A DNA stretch of 44,624 nucleotides from Bacteroidota bacterium. GTDB taxonomy: Bacteria; Bacteroidota; Bacteroidia; Sphingobacteriales; Sphingobacteriaceae. The notes beneath the pieces are model-generated. The model had not been told where the DNA came from. It saw nothing but the letters and a program-made list of their open reading frames with translations, and searched no databases. Position 1 is the stretch's first letter. Each line of letters starts with the position of its first letter. Below, in pieces: positions 24,899 through 32,486 of the stretch. The translations under genes were made by a program, and so were the position numbers. The stretch lies in assembly GCA_013286985.1 (NCBI GenBank), contig JABDEQ010000013.1, positions 109 through 44,732 on the forward strand, given 5' to 3'.

Positions 24899-25859
24899 TG
24901 GCCTCACCTCCTTCAGTAACTGATTTACTTGCCACTTGCTGTGTTTCTTTTACAAAATTGATGGCATGATCCATACATTGCTCATTTTCAACAGGAAGCG
25001 GCTTTTCTTTTGCAAACTTCACCAAATCTGCCAATGTTAAAAGCTCCTTAAGTACTTGCTTATTATTGTCTGTCATTTCCACCCGCCTTAGTTCAATCAA
25101 AATTTCGTCGGTGGTTTTTTCTTGAGTTTTTATGGAATACCTGTTTTCGAGGTATTCGCGCAGCACATCGCTCAATTCAATATAATATTGCTTGGTTTGT
25201 TCCTGCTGCCAAAGTTTTTTGCTCTGTATTTCATTCAGTTTGCCTAAAGCAATAATATGTGGTGGCACCAACGGTTGCACAAATTTCACAACTGGTTGTA
25301 GTTTAGGGCGCGTTTTAAAATAAACAATTAAGCCGGCTATTGCAAAAACAACAAGAAATGGGATTAAAACCCAATACCAGTTGTCTTTTGCCCAATCAAC
25401 GAAGGTATAGGATACATATATGGGCTGTCTGATATCGTAAATACCTTTAGTTGTATCAACCTTTACAGACTGCACCTGCAACATCAGGTCATCTGACTTT
25501 AAAACACCTTCTGACGAGCCAAACGAATATGACGGAATAGTATAAGTCCCCGCGTCAAAGCTGGTTATAATATAACTTTGTGTTATGGTTGCTTTGCTTT
25601 TATCGTTTGGATCAAACGCGGTATCAGGCTTGTTAGCATTTACAACCTGAACTTTTCCTGTAAGCGTATCAGCTATTTTAGGAAAGTTTACATGTTCTTT
25701 TACCGGTTGATGTACACTGAGAAAAAATCTGGTTTGATCTCCAATTCTGATACTGTATTGCTGTAATTTAGCCTCTACCTGTATGTTTTGGGCCTTTACA
25801 TTTACAGAAACACAGATAAAAAATAATAACAGGGTATAATTAAAAAACTTTTTCTTCAT
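24891..25859 (-). CDS. Bat-operon membrane protein, uncharacterised
   Basis: 322 aa from ATG 25859, four bases after the DUF58 stop with AAAGGTGA upstream; a GTG at 25880 lies within the DUF58 gene and is less likely. Order: signal peptide (to about residue 22), an extracytoplasmic beta domain starting NIQVEAKLQQYSIRIGDQTRF that resembles the first repeat of BatD, one membrane helix near 158-180 (WVLIPFLVVFAIAGLIVYF), and a cytoplasmic helical part (YYIELSDVLREYLENRYSIKTQEKTTDEILIELR). It looks like a short BatD-like protein. Such a gene is standard between the DUF58 and batA genes in Bacteroidota, but I know of no defined role. Confidence 0.75.
   Translation of the reverse strand: MKKKFFNYTLLLFFICVSVNVKAQNIQVEAKLQQYSIRIGDQTRFFLSVHQPVKEHVNFPKIADTLTGKVQVVNANKPDTAFDPNDKSKATITQSYIITSFDAGTYTIPSYSFGSSEGVLKSDDLMLQVQSVKVDTTKGIYDIRQPIYVSYTFVDWAKDNWYWVLIPFLVVFAIAGLIVYFKTRPKLQPVVKFVQPLVPPHIIALGKLNEIQSKKLWQQEQTKQYYIELSDVLREYLENRYSIKTQEKTTDEILIELRRVEMTDNNKQVLKELLTLADLVKFAKEKPLPVENEQCMDHAINFVKETQQVASKSVTEGGEANV
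24904..24911 (-). promoter_or_regulatory. Strong Shine-Dalgarno (GGAGGTGA) for batA
   Basis: Minus-strand GGAGGTGA, 5 bases before ATG 24898, and located inside the coding end of the preceding gene. A full-length Shine-Dalgarno is uncommon in Bacteroidota, where A-rich leaders dominate, and it fixes the batA start. Confidence 0.75.
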
Positions 25860-25863
25860 TTTA

Positions 25864-26745
25864 TCACCTTTTTCTTTCACGCTTTTTAAACAACGTCATT
25901 AAAGGTTTAACATACGATTCATGGGTACCAATATCGGCAGTATCAACTCCTGATTTGCTAAAAACATCTTTTAAGTTTGCATTTCTTCGCAGCGCATCTA
26001 TCTTAAAAGCGTCGCGCACCTTTTTATCACCGGTATTTACCCAAATAACCTCACCCGATTCTTCGTCTTTTACAGGGATAAGACCTAGGTCCGGAAATTC
26101 CTCTTCATGCTTATCAAAAAGCCGCAATGCTATAATATCATGCTTTTTATTGGCTATTTTAAGTTCGGCTTCAAAAGCGGGACTCATAAAATCAGAAATT
26201 ATAAAAGCCGTGCATTTCTTTTTAATGGCGCTTGTAAAATATCGTAATGCTTCCGCCACATCGGTTCCTTTGTTTTGCGGTTTAAAATCAATCAGCTCTC
26301 TTATGATCATCAGGATATGACTACGACCCTTTTTGGGTGGAATAAATTTTTCAATTTTATCACTAAAAAATATCACACCAACCTTATCATTATTTTGAAT
26401 GGCCGAAAAAGCAAGCACTGCACACAATTCCGTCGCCAAATCTTGCTTTTGCTGATTGATGGTGCCGAAATTTTCGGACGCGCTAACATCCATTAGTAGC
26501 ATAACCGTTAATTCGCGTTCCTCGTCAAAAACCTTCACATAAGGATGATTAAAACGGGCCGTTACGTTCCAATCTATCGTCCTGATCTCATCCCCCAACT
26601 GATATTCGCGCACCTCACTAAAGGCCATACCTCTGCCTTTAAAAGCAGAATGGTATTCGCCCGAAAAAAGGTGATTACTTAACCCGCGGGTTTTAATCTC
26701 TATTTTTCTTACTTTTTTTAACAGTTCTTTAGTATCTCTTGCCAT
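25864..26745 (-). CDS. DUF58 protein with VWA-like domain
   Basis: 293 aa. The DUF58 signature GDEIRTIDWNVTAR (51-64) is followed by a VWA-like domain with DVSAS (86-90) as the metal-site start. No membrane helix, so it is the cytoplasmic member of the Bat set. In the MoxR/Bat systems the DUF58 protein is encoded next to the AAA+ ATPase and is thought to link ATPase and membrane-bound VWA proteins; this is inferred from conserved gene order, not proven. It lies 85 bp after moxR, a gap that carries an inverted heptamer-repeat element. Confidence 0.88.
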   Translation of the reverse strand: MARDTKELLKKVRKIEIKTRGLSNHLFSGEYHSAFKGRGMAFSEVREYQLGDEIRTIDWNVTARFNHPYVKVFDEERELTVMLLMDVSASENFGTINQQKQDLATELCAVLAFSAIQNNDKVGVIFFSDKIEKFIPPKKGRSHILMIIRELIDFKPQNKGTDVAEALRYFTSAIKKKCTAFIISDFMSPAFEAELKIANKKHDIIALRLFDKHEEEFPDLGLIPVKDEESGEVIWVNTGDKKVRDAFKIDALRRNANLKDVFSKSGVDTADIGTHESYVKPLMTLFKKRERKR

Positions 26746-26758
26746 TTTTCTGAGCGAT

Positions 26759-26830
26759 AAGAATCAATAGCCGGGACAGAATATCACTCTTTCCGATCTA
26801 TTGATTCTTTGATCTTGATTCCTGATTCTA
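26759..26830. repeat. Heptamer-repeat inverted element between moxR and DUF58 gene
   Basis: The 12-bp arms 26759-26770 and 26798-26809 (AAGAATCAATAG / CTATTGATTCTT) are exact inverted copies with a 27-base centre. The right side continues as four consecutive 7-mers: GATTCTT, TGATCTT, GATTCCT, GATTCTA (26803-26830), ending next to the moxR stop codon. The same 7-base period is seen at 33693-33844. Confidence 0.7.
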
Positions 26831-27886
26831 TTAAGGTACTTCAACCGCGTTTAATATTCCTGTAATAATATCCTCTGTGGTCATATTTTCGGCTTCGGCT
26901 TCGTAAGTTAAGCCTATACGGTGTCTTAAAACATCATGACAAATAGCTCTCACATCTTCAGGGATAACATAACCGCGGCGTTTTATAAATGCATAAGCCT
27001 TTGATGCAAGCGCCAAATTGATACTTGCCCTCGGTGAAGCGCCAAAACTGATTAAGTTTTTGTAGTTGGCTAATTTATATTGATCAGGATAACGGGTAGC
27101 AAACACAATATCAATAATGTATTGCTCAATTTTTTCGTCCATGTACACTTCCCTAACAACTTTGCGGGCGCGTATAATATCATCCGGATGGATAATAGCG
27201 TTAGGCTTAAGCATTCCCTGCGGAGCGATATTTGCTCTTACAATTCTTTTTTCATCCTCTTTATTTGGATAGCCAATTACCACTTTTAGCATAAAGCGGT
27301 CAACCTGTGCTTCCGGCAGCGGGTACGTACCTTCCTGCTCTATCGGGTTTTGGGTTGCCAGTACCAGGAATGGGGTTGGCAAAGCAAATGTATTATCACC
27401 AATGGTTACCTGTCTTTCCTGCATAGCTTCCAGTAAGGCACTTTGCACCTTTGCAGGGGCACGGTTAATTTCATCGGCCAAAACAAAGTTTGAAAAAACA
27501 GGGCCTTTTCTAACAATAAACTCTTCTTTCTTTTGGTTATAGATCATCGTTCCAACCAAATCGGCAGGTAACAGATCGGGCGTAAACTGAATACGACTAA
27601 AATCGGCTTGTATAGCTTTTGACAGGGTGTTAATTGCAAGCGTTTTTGCCAAACCGGGTACGCCTTCCAATAAAATGTGCCCATCAGCCAATAAACCTAT
27701 CAGCAAACGTTCAACCATGTACTTTTGGCCTACTATAACTTTATCCATCTCCATTTTTAAAAGATCGACAAAGGCGCTTTCGCGTTGTATCATTTCATTA
27801 ATAGCCCTTATATCGGTTGAGTAGGATGAATTACCCGCTACTGTATCCGATGAAGGATAACCTGTGTTACTTTTTATATCTTCCAT
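26831..27886 (-). CDS. MoxR-family AAA+ ATPase
   Basis: 351 aa. Walker A GVPGLAKT (75-82), Walker B LADEI (136-140), sensor-1 N180 in ATQNPIEQEGTYPLPEAQVDRF, and the sensor-2 region GASPRAS. This is the MRP/MoxR subfamily ATPase that heads the Bat operon. MoxR ATPases act as chaperones that mature or remodel VWA-domain partners, which here are the DUF58, BatA and BatB proteins. A well-formed promoter lies just upstream, so this is the first gene of an operon of eight. Confidence 0.95.
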   Translation of the reverse strand: MEDIKSNTGYPSSDTVAGNSSYSTDIRAINEMIQRESAFVDLLKMEMDKVIVGQKYMVERLLIGLLADGHILLEGVPGLAKTLAINTLSKAIQADFSRIQFTPDLLPADLVGTMIYNQKKEEFIVRKGPVFSNFVLADEINRAPAKVQSALLEAMQERQVTIGDNTFALPTPFLVLATQNPIEQEGTYPLPEAQVDRFMLKVVIGYPNKEDEKRIVRANIAPQGMLKPNAIIHPDDIIRARKVVREVYMDEKIEQYIIDIVFATRYPDQYKLANYKNLISFGASPRASINLALASKAYAFIKRRGYVIPEDVRAICHDVLRHRIGLTYEAEAENMTTEDIITGILNAVEVP

Positions 27887-27909
27887 GAAGTCTTTTTAAT
27901 TTGGAATGG

Positions 27910-27941
27910 CAAACTTAAACAGATAGACATTTTTTTGCCAA
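27910..27941 (-). promoter_or_regulatory. Promoter of the Bat operon
   Basis: Minus-strand TTG (27941-27939), 21 bases, then TAAGTTTG (27917-27910), an exact TAnnTTTG. Predicted start near 27903, about 17 bases before the moxR ATG at 27886. Confidence 0.65.
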
Positions 27942-28073
27942 TAAAATGCGGGGTGTAAATGTTAAAATTTGTTAAAAATAATAATTAATCAATGGCTTTG
28001 ATATTTTTTGTGGCTCAAAACATATATTCTCAACCATATCCCCATAAAAAAGAAGTGTTCAAAAAAGAACAGC

Positions 28074-28109
28074 ATGAACTCGATGAACGCCGTGAACACC
28101 ATGAACACC
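28074..28109. repeat. Four tandem 9-bp units
   Basis: ATGAACTCG, ATGAACGCC, GTGAACACC, ATGAACACC in direct succession. It lies just beyond the terminator of the 25-aa mini-gene. Too short to be more than a simple repeat; no CRISPR-like spacing. Confidence 0.6.
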
Positions 28110-28121
28110 TACTTTTTGCCA

Positions 28122-28148
28122 ACAAAAAAGGGCCGCCAAAGGCAGCCC
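28122..28148 (-). terminator. Intrinsic terminator of the 25-aa mini-gene
   Basis: On the minus strand GGGCTGCC, loop TTT, GGCGGCCC (8 bp with one G-U pair), then six T. It lies about 30 bases after the stop at 28179. Confidence 0.85.
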
Positions 28149-28178
28149 GTATATTCTTAGTCAAACGTAAAACTTAAA

Positions 28179-28256
28179 TTATTTTACAGTTTTTTGTGGA
28201 ATAAGAGGTAATACAATTACAGCGATTAATGCAGCAACTTCTAATACAACTAACAT
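28179..28256 (-). CDS. 25-aa hydrophobic mini-protein, unknown
   Basis: ATG at 28256, TAA at 28179. The peptide runs MLVVLEVAALIAVIVLPL then IPQKTVK: one hydrophobic helix with an acidic residue near the start and a basic tail, the shape of a single-span inner-membrane peptide. No family recognised. Support comes from context: a strong terminator 30 bases downstream, and a hairpin plus sigma-54-like element upstream, which define a transcript of about 220 bases. It could be a membrane stress peptide, a toxin-like peptide, or an unimportant frame in a small regulatory RNA. Confidence 0.5.
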   Translation of the reverse strand: MLVVLEVAALIAVIVLPLIPQKTVK

Positions 28257-28298
28257 GATTTTTGTGTTTTAATTTTTAAATACTTAACTATTAACTAT

Positions 28299-28342
28299 GG
28301 ATAAGTAATCGGCAATTTTCAAGGATGCTTGCATACTTATCC
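28299..28342 (-). ncRNA. 5' hairpin of the mini-gene transcript
   Basis: Minus-strand GGATAAGTA (28342-28334) pairs exactly with TACTTATCC (28307-28299), 9 bp, enclosing 26 bases that contain a smaller ATGC/GCAT stem. The predicted transcription start from the sigma-54-like element is near 28343, so the RNA would begin with this hairpin. This fits a stabilising 5' structure or a small RNA domain. Confidence 0.5.
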
Positions 28343-28353
28343 GCATAGGGTTG

Positions 28354-28369
28354 CACTAAAAGCGTGCCA
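28354..28369 (-). promoter_or_regulatory. Sigma-54-like -24/-12 element before the 25-aa gene
   Basis: Minus-strand TGGCACG (28369-28363), four bases, then TAGT: -24 block complete, -12 G kept at standard spacing. A start near 28343 coincides with the base of the 5' hairpin. The element resembles the one at 13218-13233. The -12 match is imperfect, and the stretch 28370-28728 holds nothing else I recognise beyond AT-rich sequence. Confidence 0.4.
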
Positions 28370-28728
28370 TGGGCCAAAATCACGTTCTTTTGAATTCCAT
28401 GAGAGAAAAAGGCAAAAAATAAAAATTATGGAAATCAGGAAACCGTAAAAAATAAAGAACCGTTTCAAAAAAAAATTACCGGGTTTTAAATAATCACTAA
28501 AAAAATCAATCTGAAAAAATTAATAATTCCCGCTTTAAGGAAAAAATCAAATAAATGACATTAAAACTACTCTCAACCGAAATAATATCAAAATTTCTGC
28601 TGAAAAACCTTAAAAACCATGAAATAGGTGATTTCTAAAGATGGAAAAGTGAAAAAATAAGCCAATTTGCAAAAAGATCGAGCAATATTTGACAATATTT
28701 CGACAACTAGATCTTGAAAAATATTTTT

Positions 28729-28814
28729 TGCCATATTGTCATACATACTGCCAAATGCAAAATATCGGCAAAAAACACATAAAAAAAGCCTGACAAAATA
28801 CTGCCATTATGGCA
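28729..28814. promoter_or_regulatory. Paired TGNCA motifs (TGNCA-N3-TGNCA), possible activator sites
   Basis: TGCCA-TAT-TGTCA at 28729-28741 and the perfect palindrome TGCCA-TTA-TGGCA at 28802-28814, with further single TGNCA words around them (for example 28750, 28791). They lie about 390-470 bp upstream of the predicted mini-gene start and downstream of the fatty-acid cluster. Their shape fits a dimeric DNA-binding protein. Which gene they serve is unknown. Confidence 0.4.
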
Positions 28815-28944
28815 AAATAGTAATTTCACCCTAAAATATACTTCAAAACAACCTATGCCAATTTTTAAAGGCAATATTGGTAAATACAGAATAAATAGGA
28901 ATAGAATGGCAGAAAAGCCAATCTAAAAGAAGGATTAATGAGCT

Positions 28945-29838
28945 TTATGCAGAACGGGTAGCTTTTTCAATGCTATCCCACATTTCGGAGGGTATCATTT
29001 CCAATGCGTTAAACTGGCCTGCACCTTGTAACCATTCGCCGCCATCAATAGTAACTACCTCTCCGTTGATATAACCAGAGAAGCCTGATACCAGGAATGC
29101 CGCCAGATTAGCTAATTCCTGATGCTCGCCCATACGTTTAAGTGGAACCCTGTTTTTGAAATCGAACTTTTTACCCATATCGCCGGGCAGCAGACGTTCC
29201 CAGGCCCCTTTGGTTGGGAATGGCCCCGGAGCAATTGCATTACACCTGATTCCATGCCGGCCCCATTCAGCTGCCAGCGACCGGGTTAAAGCCAGCACAC
29301 CGCCTTTGGCGCAAGCAGACGGAACCACATAAGCCGACCCGGTGAACGCATAAGTAGTAACTATATTGAGTATATTACCTTGTAGCTTTTCATTTATCCA
29401 GTATTTGCCCAAAGCCAGCGAGCAATTTACCGAGCCTTTTAAAACAATATCAATTATCGCCGAAAAAGCATTGGCAGAGAGACGTTCCGTTGGCGAAATA
29501 AAGTTACCTGCAGCATTATTTACCAGTACATCGACAGAGCCGAAAGTGCTAATGGCCTGGCCAAGCATATTTTCAACCTCTTCATACTCCCTTACGTCAC
29601 AAGCAACCGCTAATACCTTACCACCTGTTTCAGTCTCCATTTCTGCGGCTGTTTGTTTCAGTACATCCAGCTTTCTGCTGGTAATTACCAAATTGGCTCC
29701 TAATTTTAAGAAATAAGTGCCCATTGCCCTGCCCAAACCTGTACCACCGCCGGTAATAACTATGGTTTTGCCTTTTAAAGCATCCTCTTTTAACATTCCT
29801 TCGGTAATTGCCTGGTTTTGCGGGCTGTTATCGCTCAT
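28945..29838 (-). CDS. 2,4-dienoyl-CoA reductase, mitochondrial SDR type
   Basis: 297 aa SDR with cofactor motif TGGGTGLG (29-36) and NNAAGNF (107-113). The classical YxxxK is absent: the region reads Y163 ... S174 xxx K178. That Y-11-S-4-K spacing is the active site of animal DECR1 (Y199, S210, K214), and the following AEWGRHGIRCNAIAPGPF and ELANLAAFLVS segments also match DECR1, as does the C-terminal INGEVVTIDGGEWL. The enzyme reduces 2,4-dienoyl-CoA with NADPH to 3-enoyl-CoA, needed to degrade polyunsaturated chains. It is the last gene of the cluster, 7 bp after the isomerase that uses its product. E. coli FadH is an unrelated flavoprotein. Confidence 0.85.
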   Translation of the reverse strand: MSDNSPQNQAITEGMLKEDALKGKTIVITGGGTGLGRAMGTYFLKLGANLVITSRKLDVLKQTAAEMETETGGKVLAVACDVREYEEVENMLGQAISTFGSVDVLVNNAAGNFISPTERLSANAFSAIIDIVLKGSVNCSLALGKYWINEKLQGNILNIVTTYAFTGSAYVVPSACAKGGVLALTRSLAAEWGRHGIRCNAIAPGPFPTKGAWERLLPGDMGKKFDFKNRVPLKRMGEHQELANLAAFLVSGFSGYINGEVVTIDGGEWLQGAGQFNALEMIPSEMWDSIEKATRSA

Positions 29839-29845
29839 AACAAGT

Positions 29846-30622
29846 TTATTTAGCAGTACTTTTTGATTTTAAATTCTCAACCATCATTTGCAAGCCTTTG
29901 CGGGTTGCGGGCGCCCACCACTGGCTAAGCATTTTATTTAAAGTGTCAGATTGATCACTATTCAGTTTAGTTATCAATTCTTTACGCAGGTTTAATTTAC
30001 TTTGGCTCCAGGTGGCTGCGCTAAACTGCATGTAGGTTCTTATCTTTCTTTCGGCGTTGCTTAACAAACTATCAGCTGCACTTAGCTCGTCTATTAATCC
30101 GGCATCAAGAGCTTCACTACCGTTTAAAAGTTTGCCTTCCATTAAATACTGATAAGCTTTGCGTTTGCCAAGCCAAAAGGCATATAAATCAAAAATACCA
30201 TCGGGCACAATAATACCCACCGGAATTTCATTTAAACCGATTACAAACTTACCCTCGGCCATTACTCTATAGTCGCAGCAAATAGCCATAACACATCCAC
30301 CTGCCGGGCTATGGCCGCTTATAGCAGCAACCATTGGTTTTTTGAAAGATGCCATTACTCTTTGCAGCTCCAAAAAATCAACCCAAAACTCCCTGCTTTG
30401 CGCCTCGTCATATTCATAAGCCTCTATCAGGTCAATACCCGAAGAAAAAAAGCCTTCTTTACCGGTCAGCAATAACCCGCCCACATTGGTATCGTCGGCA
30501 TCTAAATTGCGGATGCAGCTGGTTAATTCCTTAACCATTTGATGATTGATAGGATTTGAACGCCCTCTGTCGAGCGCTATCATAGCCAGCCTGTCCCTAA
30601 TTTTTAATTGAAATGTTTCCAT
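29846..30622 (-). CDS. Delta3,delta2-enoyl-CoA isomerase (ECI1-like crotonase)
   Basis: 258 aa crotonase-fold protein. The oxyanion-hole region SSGIDL (60-65) and PAGGC (106-110) are present. Hydratases need two glutamates; here the first is replaced (V111 in GGCVMAICCDYR) and only E132 in LNEIPVGI remains. Single-Glu use with PAGGC, CDYRVMA and GLNE...GIIVP is the pattern of mitochondrial ECI1, which shifts cis/trans-3-enoyl-CoA to trans-2-enoyl-CoA. Generic annotation would call it enoyl-CoA hydratase, which I think is wrong. It lies between acyl-CoA ligase and dienoyl-CoA reductase genes, a context that fits unsaturated fatty-acid breakdown. Confidence 0.8.
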   Translation of the reverse strand: METFQLKIRDRLAMIALDRGRSNPINHQMVKELTSCIRNLDADDTNVGGLLLTGKEGFFSSGIDLIEAYEYDEAQSREFWVDFLELQRVMASFKKPMVAAISGHSPAGGCVMAICCDYRVMAEGKFVIGLNEIPVGIIVPDGIFDLYAFWLGKRKAYQYLMEGKLLNGSEALDAGLIDELSAADSLLSNAERKIRTYMQFSAATWSQSKLNLRKELITKLNSDQSDTLNKMLSQWWAPATRKGLQMMVENLKSKSTAK

Positions 30623-30632
30623 TGTTCTCTTA

Positions 30633-32447
30633 TTAGTTTACCAGGGCCGGATTTTCGCTTACTTCGCCTGCATACATTTTATCAATCTCTGCTTTATACT
30701 TTTCTGTAATGATCTTTCGCTTCATTTTCCCCGTTGGGGTGAGCTCGCCGGTATCAACCGACCACTCATCTGCCAGCAAGGTAATTTTCTTTACCTGCTC
30801 CACATGGTTAAATTCGGGATTATAGGTATCTATAATAGATTGATACATATCAATTACCCTTTTATCTTTTAAAAGTTCCCTGTGCGAACTAAACTCAATA
30901 TCATTCTTTTTGCACCATGGTTTCAGGTTGGTATATGATGGCACTATAAGCGCTGCTGCAAATTTCCGTTCCGAGCCAACCACCATCATCTGTTCAATGA
31001 AATAGTTTTCTTTCATCTTATTTTCAATCGGCAGTGGAGCCACATATTTACCGCCCGAAGTTTTAAATATTTCTTTTTTACGATCTGTTATTTTCAAGAA
31101 ATTATCTTCATCCAATACACCGATATCTCCGGTGTGGAACCATCCGCCTTCTAATACCTCGGCGGTTAATTCGGGGTTTTTATAGTAGCCAGGCATAATA
31201 TTAGGACCTTTACACAATATTTCGCCGTCTTCGGCTATCTTAACCTGTACGCCGCTTAGCAATGGCCCAACGGTGCCAAATCTCCTACCGCTTTCTGCAT
31301 AATGATTAACTGCAATAACCGGCGAGGTTTCTGTTAAGCCATAACCTTCTATCACCACCATATCTGCCGCAGTAAATATCTTTTCGAGTCTTATAGGAGT
31401 TGATGAGCTTCCCACTACAATAGCTTTTATATTCCCCCCCACGGCAGCGCGCCATTTACTAAATACCAGTTTATCGGCTATGGCCAATTTAAGTTTATAT
31501 CCCGCACTCTGATTGCCAATTTCGTACTGATCAGCCACGCTCACTGCCCAAAAAAATATCTTCCTTTTTATACCTGTCAGTTTCTGGCCTTCAACCATTA
31601 TTCGTTCAAACACTTTCTCCAGCACCCTCGGAACCGCGGTAAATAGGTAAGGTTTAACCTCGCGCATGTTAGGGCCTATAGTATCCATATTCTCCGCGTA
31701 AGAAACCGAAAAGCCGTAAAAAAGATAAATATAGGTTACCATTTTCTCGAAAATATGATTCAATGGCAAAAAGCTTAGTGAACGCTTCTCTTTTATGGGT
31801 ATTTGCGCCAATATATCGCCGGATGCTGTAACATTACTTAAAATATTTTTATGGGTAAGCATTACCCCTTTTGGCCTGCCTGTAGTACCCGATGTATATA
31901 TTATTGTAGTAACATCATCCTCTTTAACTTTGCTGCTAATTTCACCAATCCTTTGTTCGTAACCTGGTTTTAATGGTTTAAGCAATTCGGTCCAGTTAGG
32001 ACAATTATCCAGCTCATCAAAAGAAAAAATAGTTCTTAACGATGGTACATTGGCATGTATCTGTTTGGCTTTTTCAAATAACTCTTTGGTACTTACAAAA
32101 AGGTATTTTACATCTGCTTCAATTAATATCTGTTCAATTTCTTTAGTATTGGTATTGGGGTATAGAGGCACCAATACGGCTCCGGTAAGCTGTACAGCCA
32201 AATCGGCCACTACCCACTCAGGCCGACCGGCACTTATTAAACCTATTTTATCACGCCCTTCAACCGTACCGTCACCTGTGGAAATACCCAAATCAAGCAG
32301 CGCCTGGGTTAGTTGATAAACCAGTCCATGCACTTCTGTTGTACTGTAAGCTTTCCAGCTTCCATTTACTTTTGCGTTTAACAAGTCAGCCTGGGGTTCT
32401 TTCGCCTGAACTGCCATGCAATCAAACAATCTTGTTGCTTTTTCCAT
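30633..32447 (-). CDS. fadD: Long-chain fatty-acid-CoA ligase
   Basis: 604 aa AMP-forming synthetase. P-loop YTSGTTGRPKG (184-194), A5 motif GYGLTETSP (368-376), TGD (439-441) and the hinge DRKKEIFKTSGGKYVAP (455-471). The GGKYVAP form and overall length match the FAA/FadD15-type long-chain ligases rather than acetyl-CoA synthetase. It activates fatty acids to acyl-CoA using ATP at the inner face of the membrane. The isomerase gene follows after 10 bp, the thiolase gene lies 39 bp upstream. Confidence 0.92.
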   Translation of the reverse strand: MEKATRLFDCMAVQAKEPQADLLNAKVNGSWKAYSTTEVHGLVYQLTQALLDLGISTGDGTVEGRDKIGLISAGRPEWVVADLAVQLTGAVLVPLYPNTNTKEIEQILIEADVKYLFVSTKELFEKAKQIHANVPSLRTIFSFDELDNCPNWTELLKPLKPGYEQRIGEISSKVKEDDVTTIIYTSGTTGRPKGVMLTHKNILSNVTASGDILAQIPIKEKRSLSFLPLNHIFEKMVTYIYLFYGFSVSYAENMDTIGPNMREVKPYLFTAVPRVLEKVFERIMVEGQKLTGIKRKIFFWAVSVADQYEIGNQSAGYKLKLAIADKLVFSKWRAAVGGNIKAIVVGSSSTPIRLEKIFTAADMVVIEGYGLTETSPVIAVNHYAESGRRFGTVGPLLSGVQVKIAEDGEILCKGPNIMPGYYKNPELTAEVLEGGWFHTGDIGVLDEDNFLKITDRKKEIFKTSGGKYVAPLPIENKMKENYFIEQMMVVGSERKFAAALIVPSYTNLKPWCKKNDIEFSSHRELLKDKRVIDMYQSIIDTYNPEFNHVEQVKKITLLADEWSVDTGELTPTGKMKRKIITEKYKAEIDKMYAGEVSENPALVN

Positions 32448-32486
32448 TCGTAAAACAGTTATTAGTTAAAATGACCTGATAAAATA

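Noticed and set aside
28074..28109. Tandem 9-bp units considered as a CRISPR or iteron array
   Set aside because: Only four units, no spacers, no cas or replication gene nearby.
27992..28177. 61-codon plus-strand frame in the spacer after moxR
   Set aside because: It reads through the terminator hairpin and the four 9-bp repeats, which create its His/Glu-rich middle; no ribosome-binding or promoter signal.
29846..30622. Annotation as enoyl-CoA hydratase
   Set aside because: The first catalytic Glu is Val and the sequence follows the ECI1 isomerase pattern; the hydratase function is supplied by FadN.
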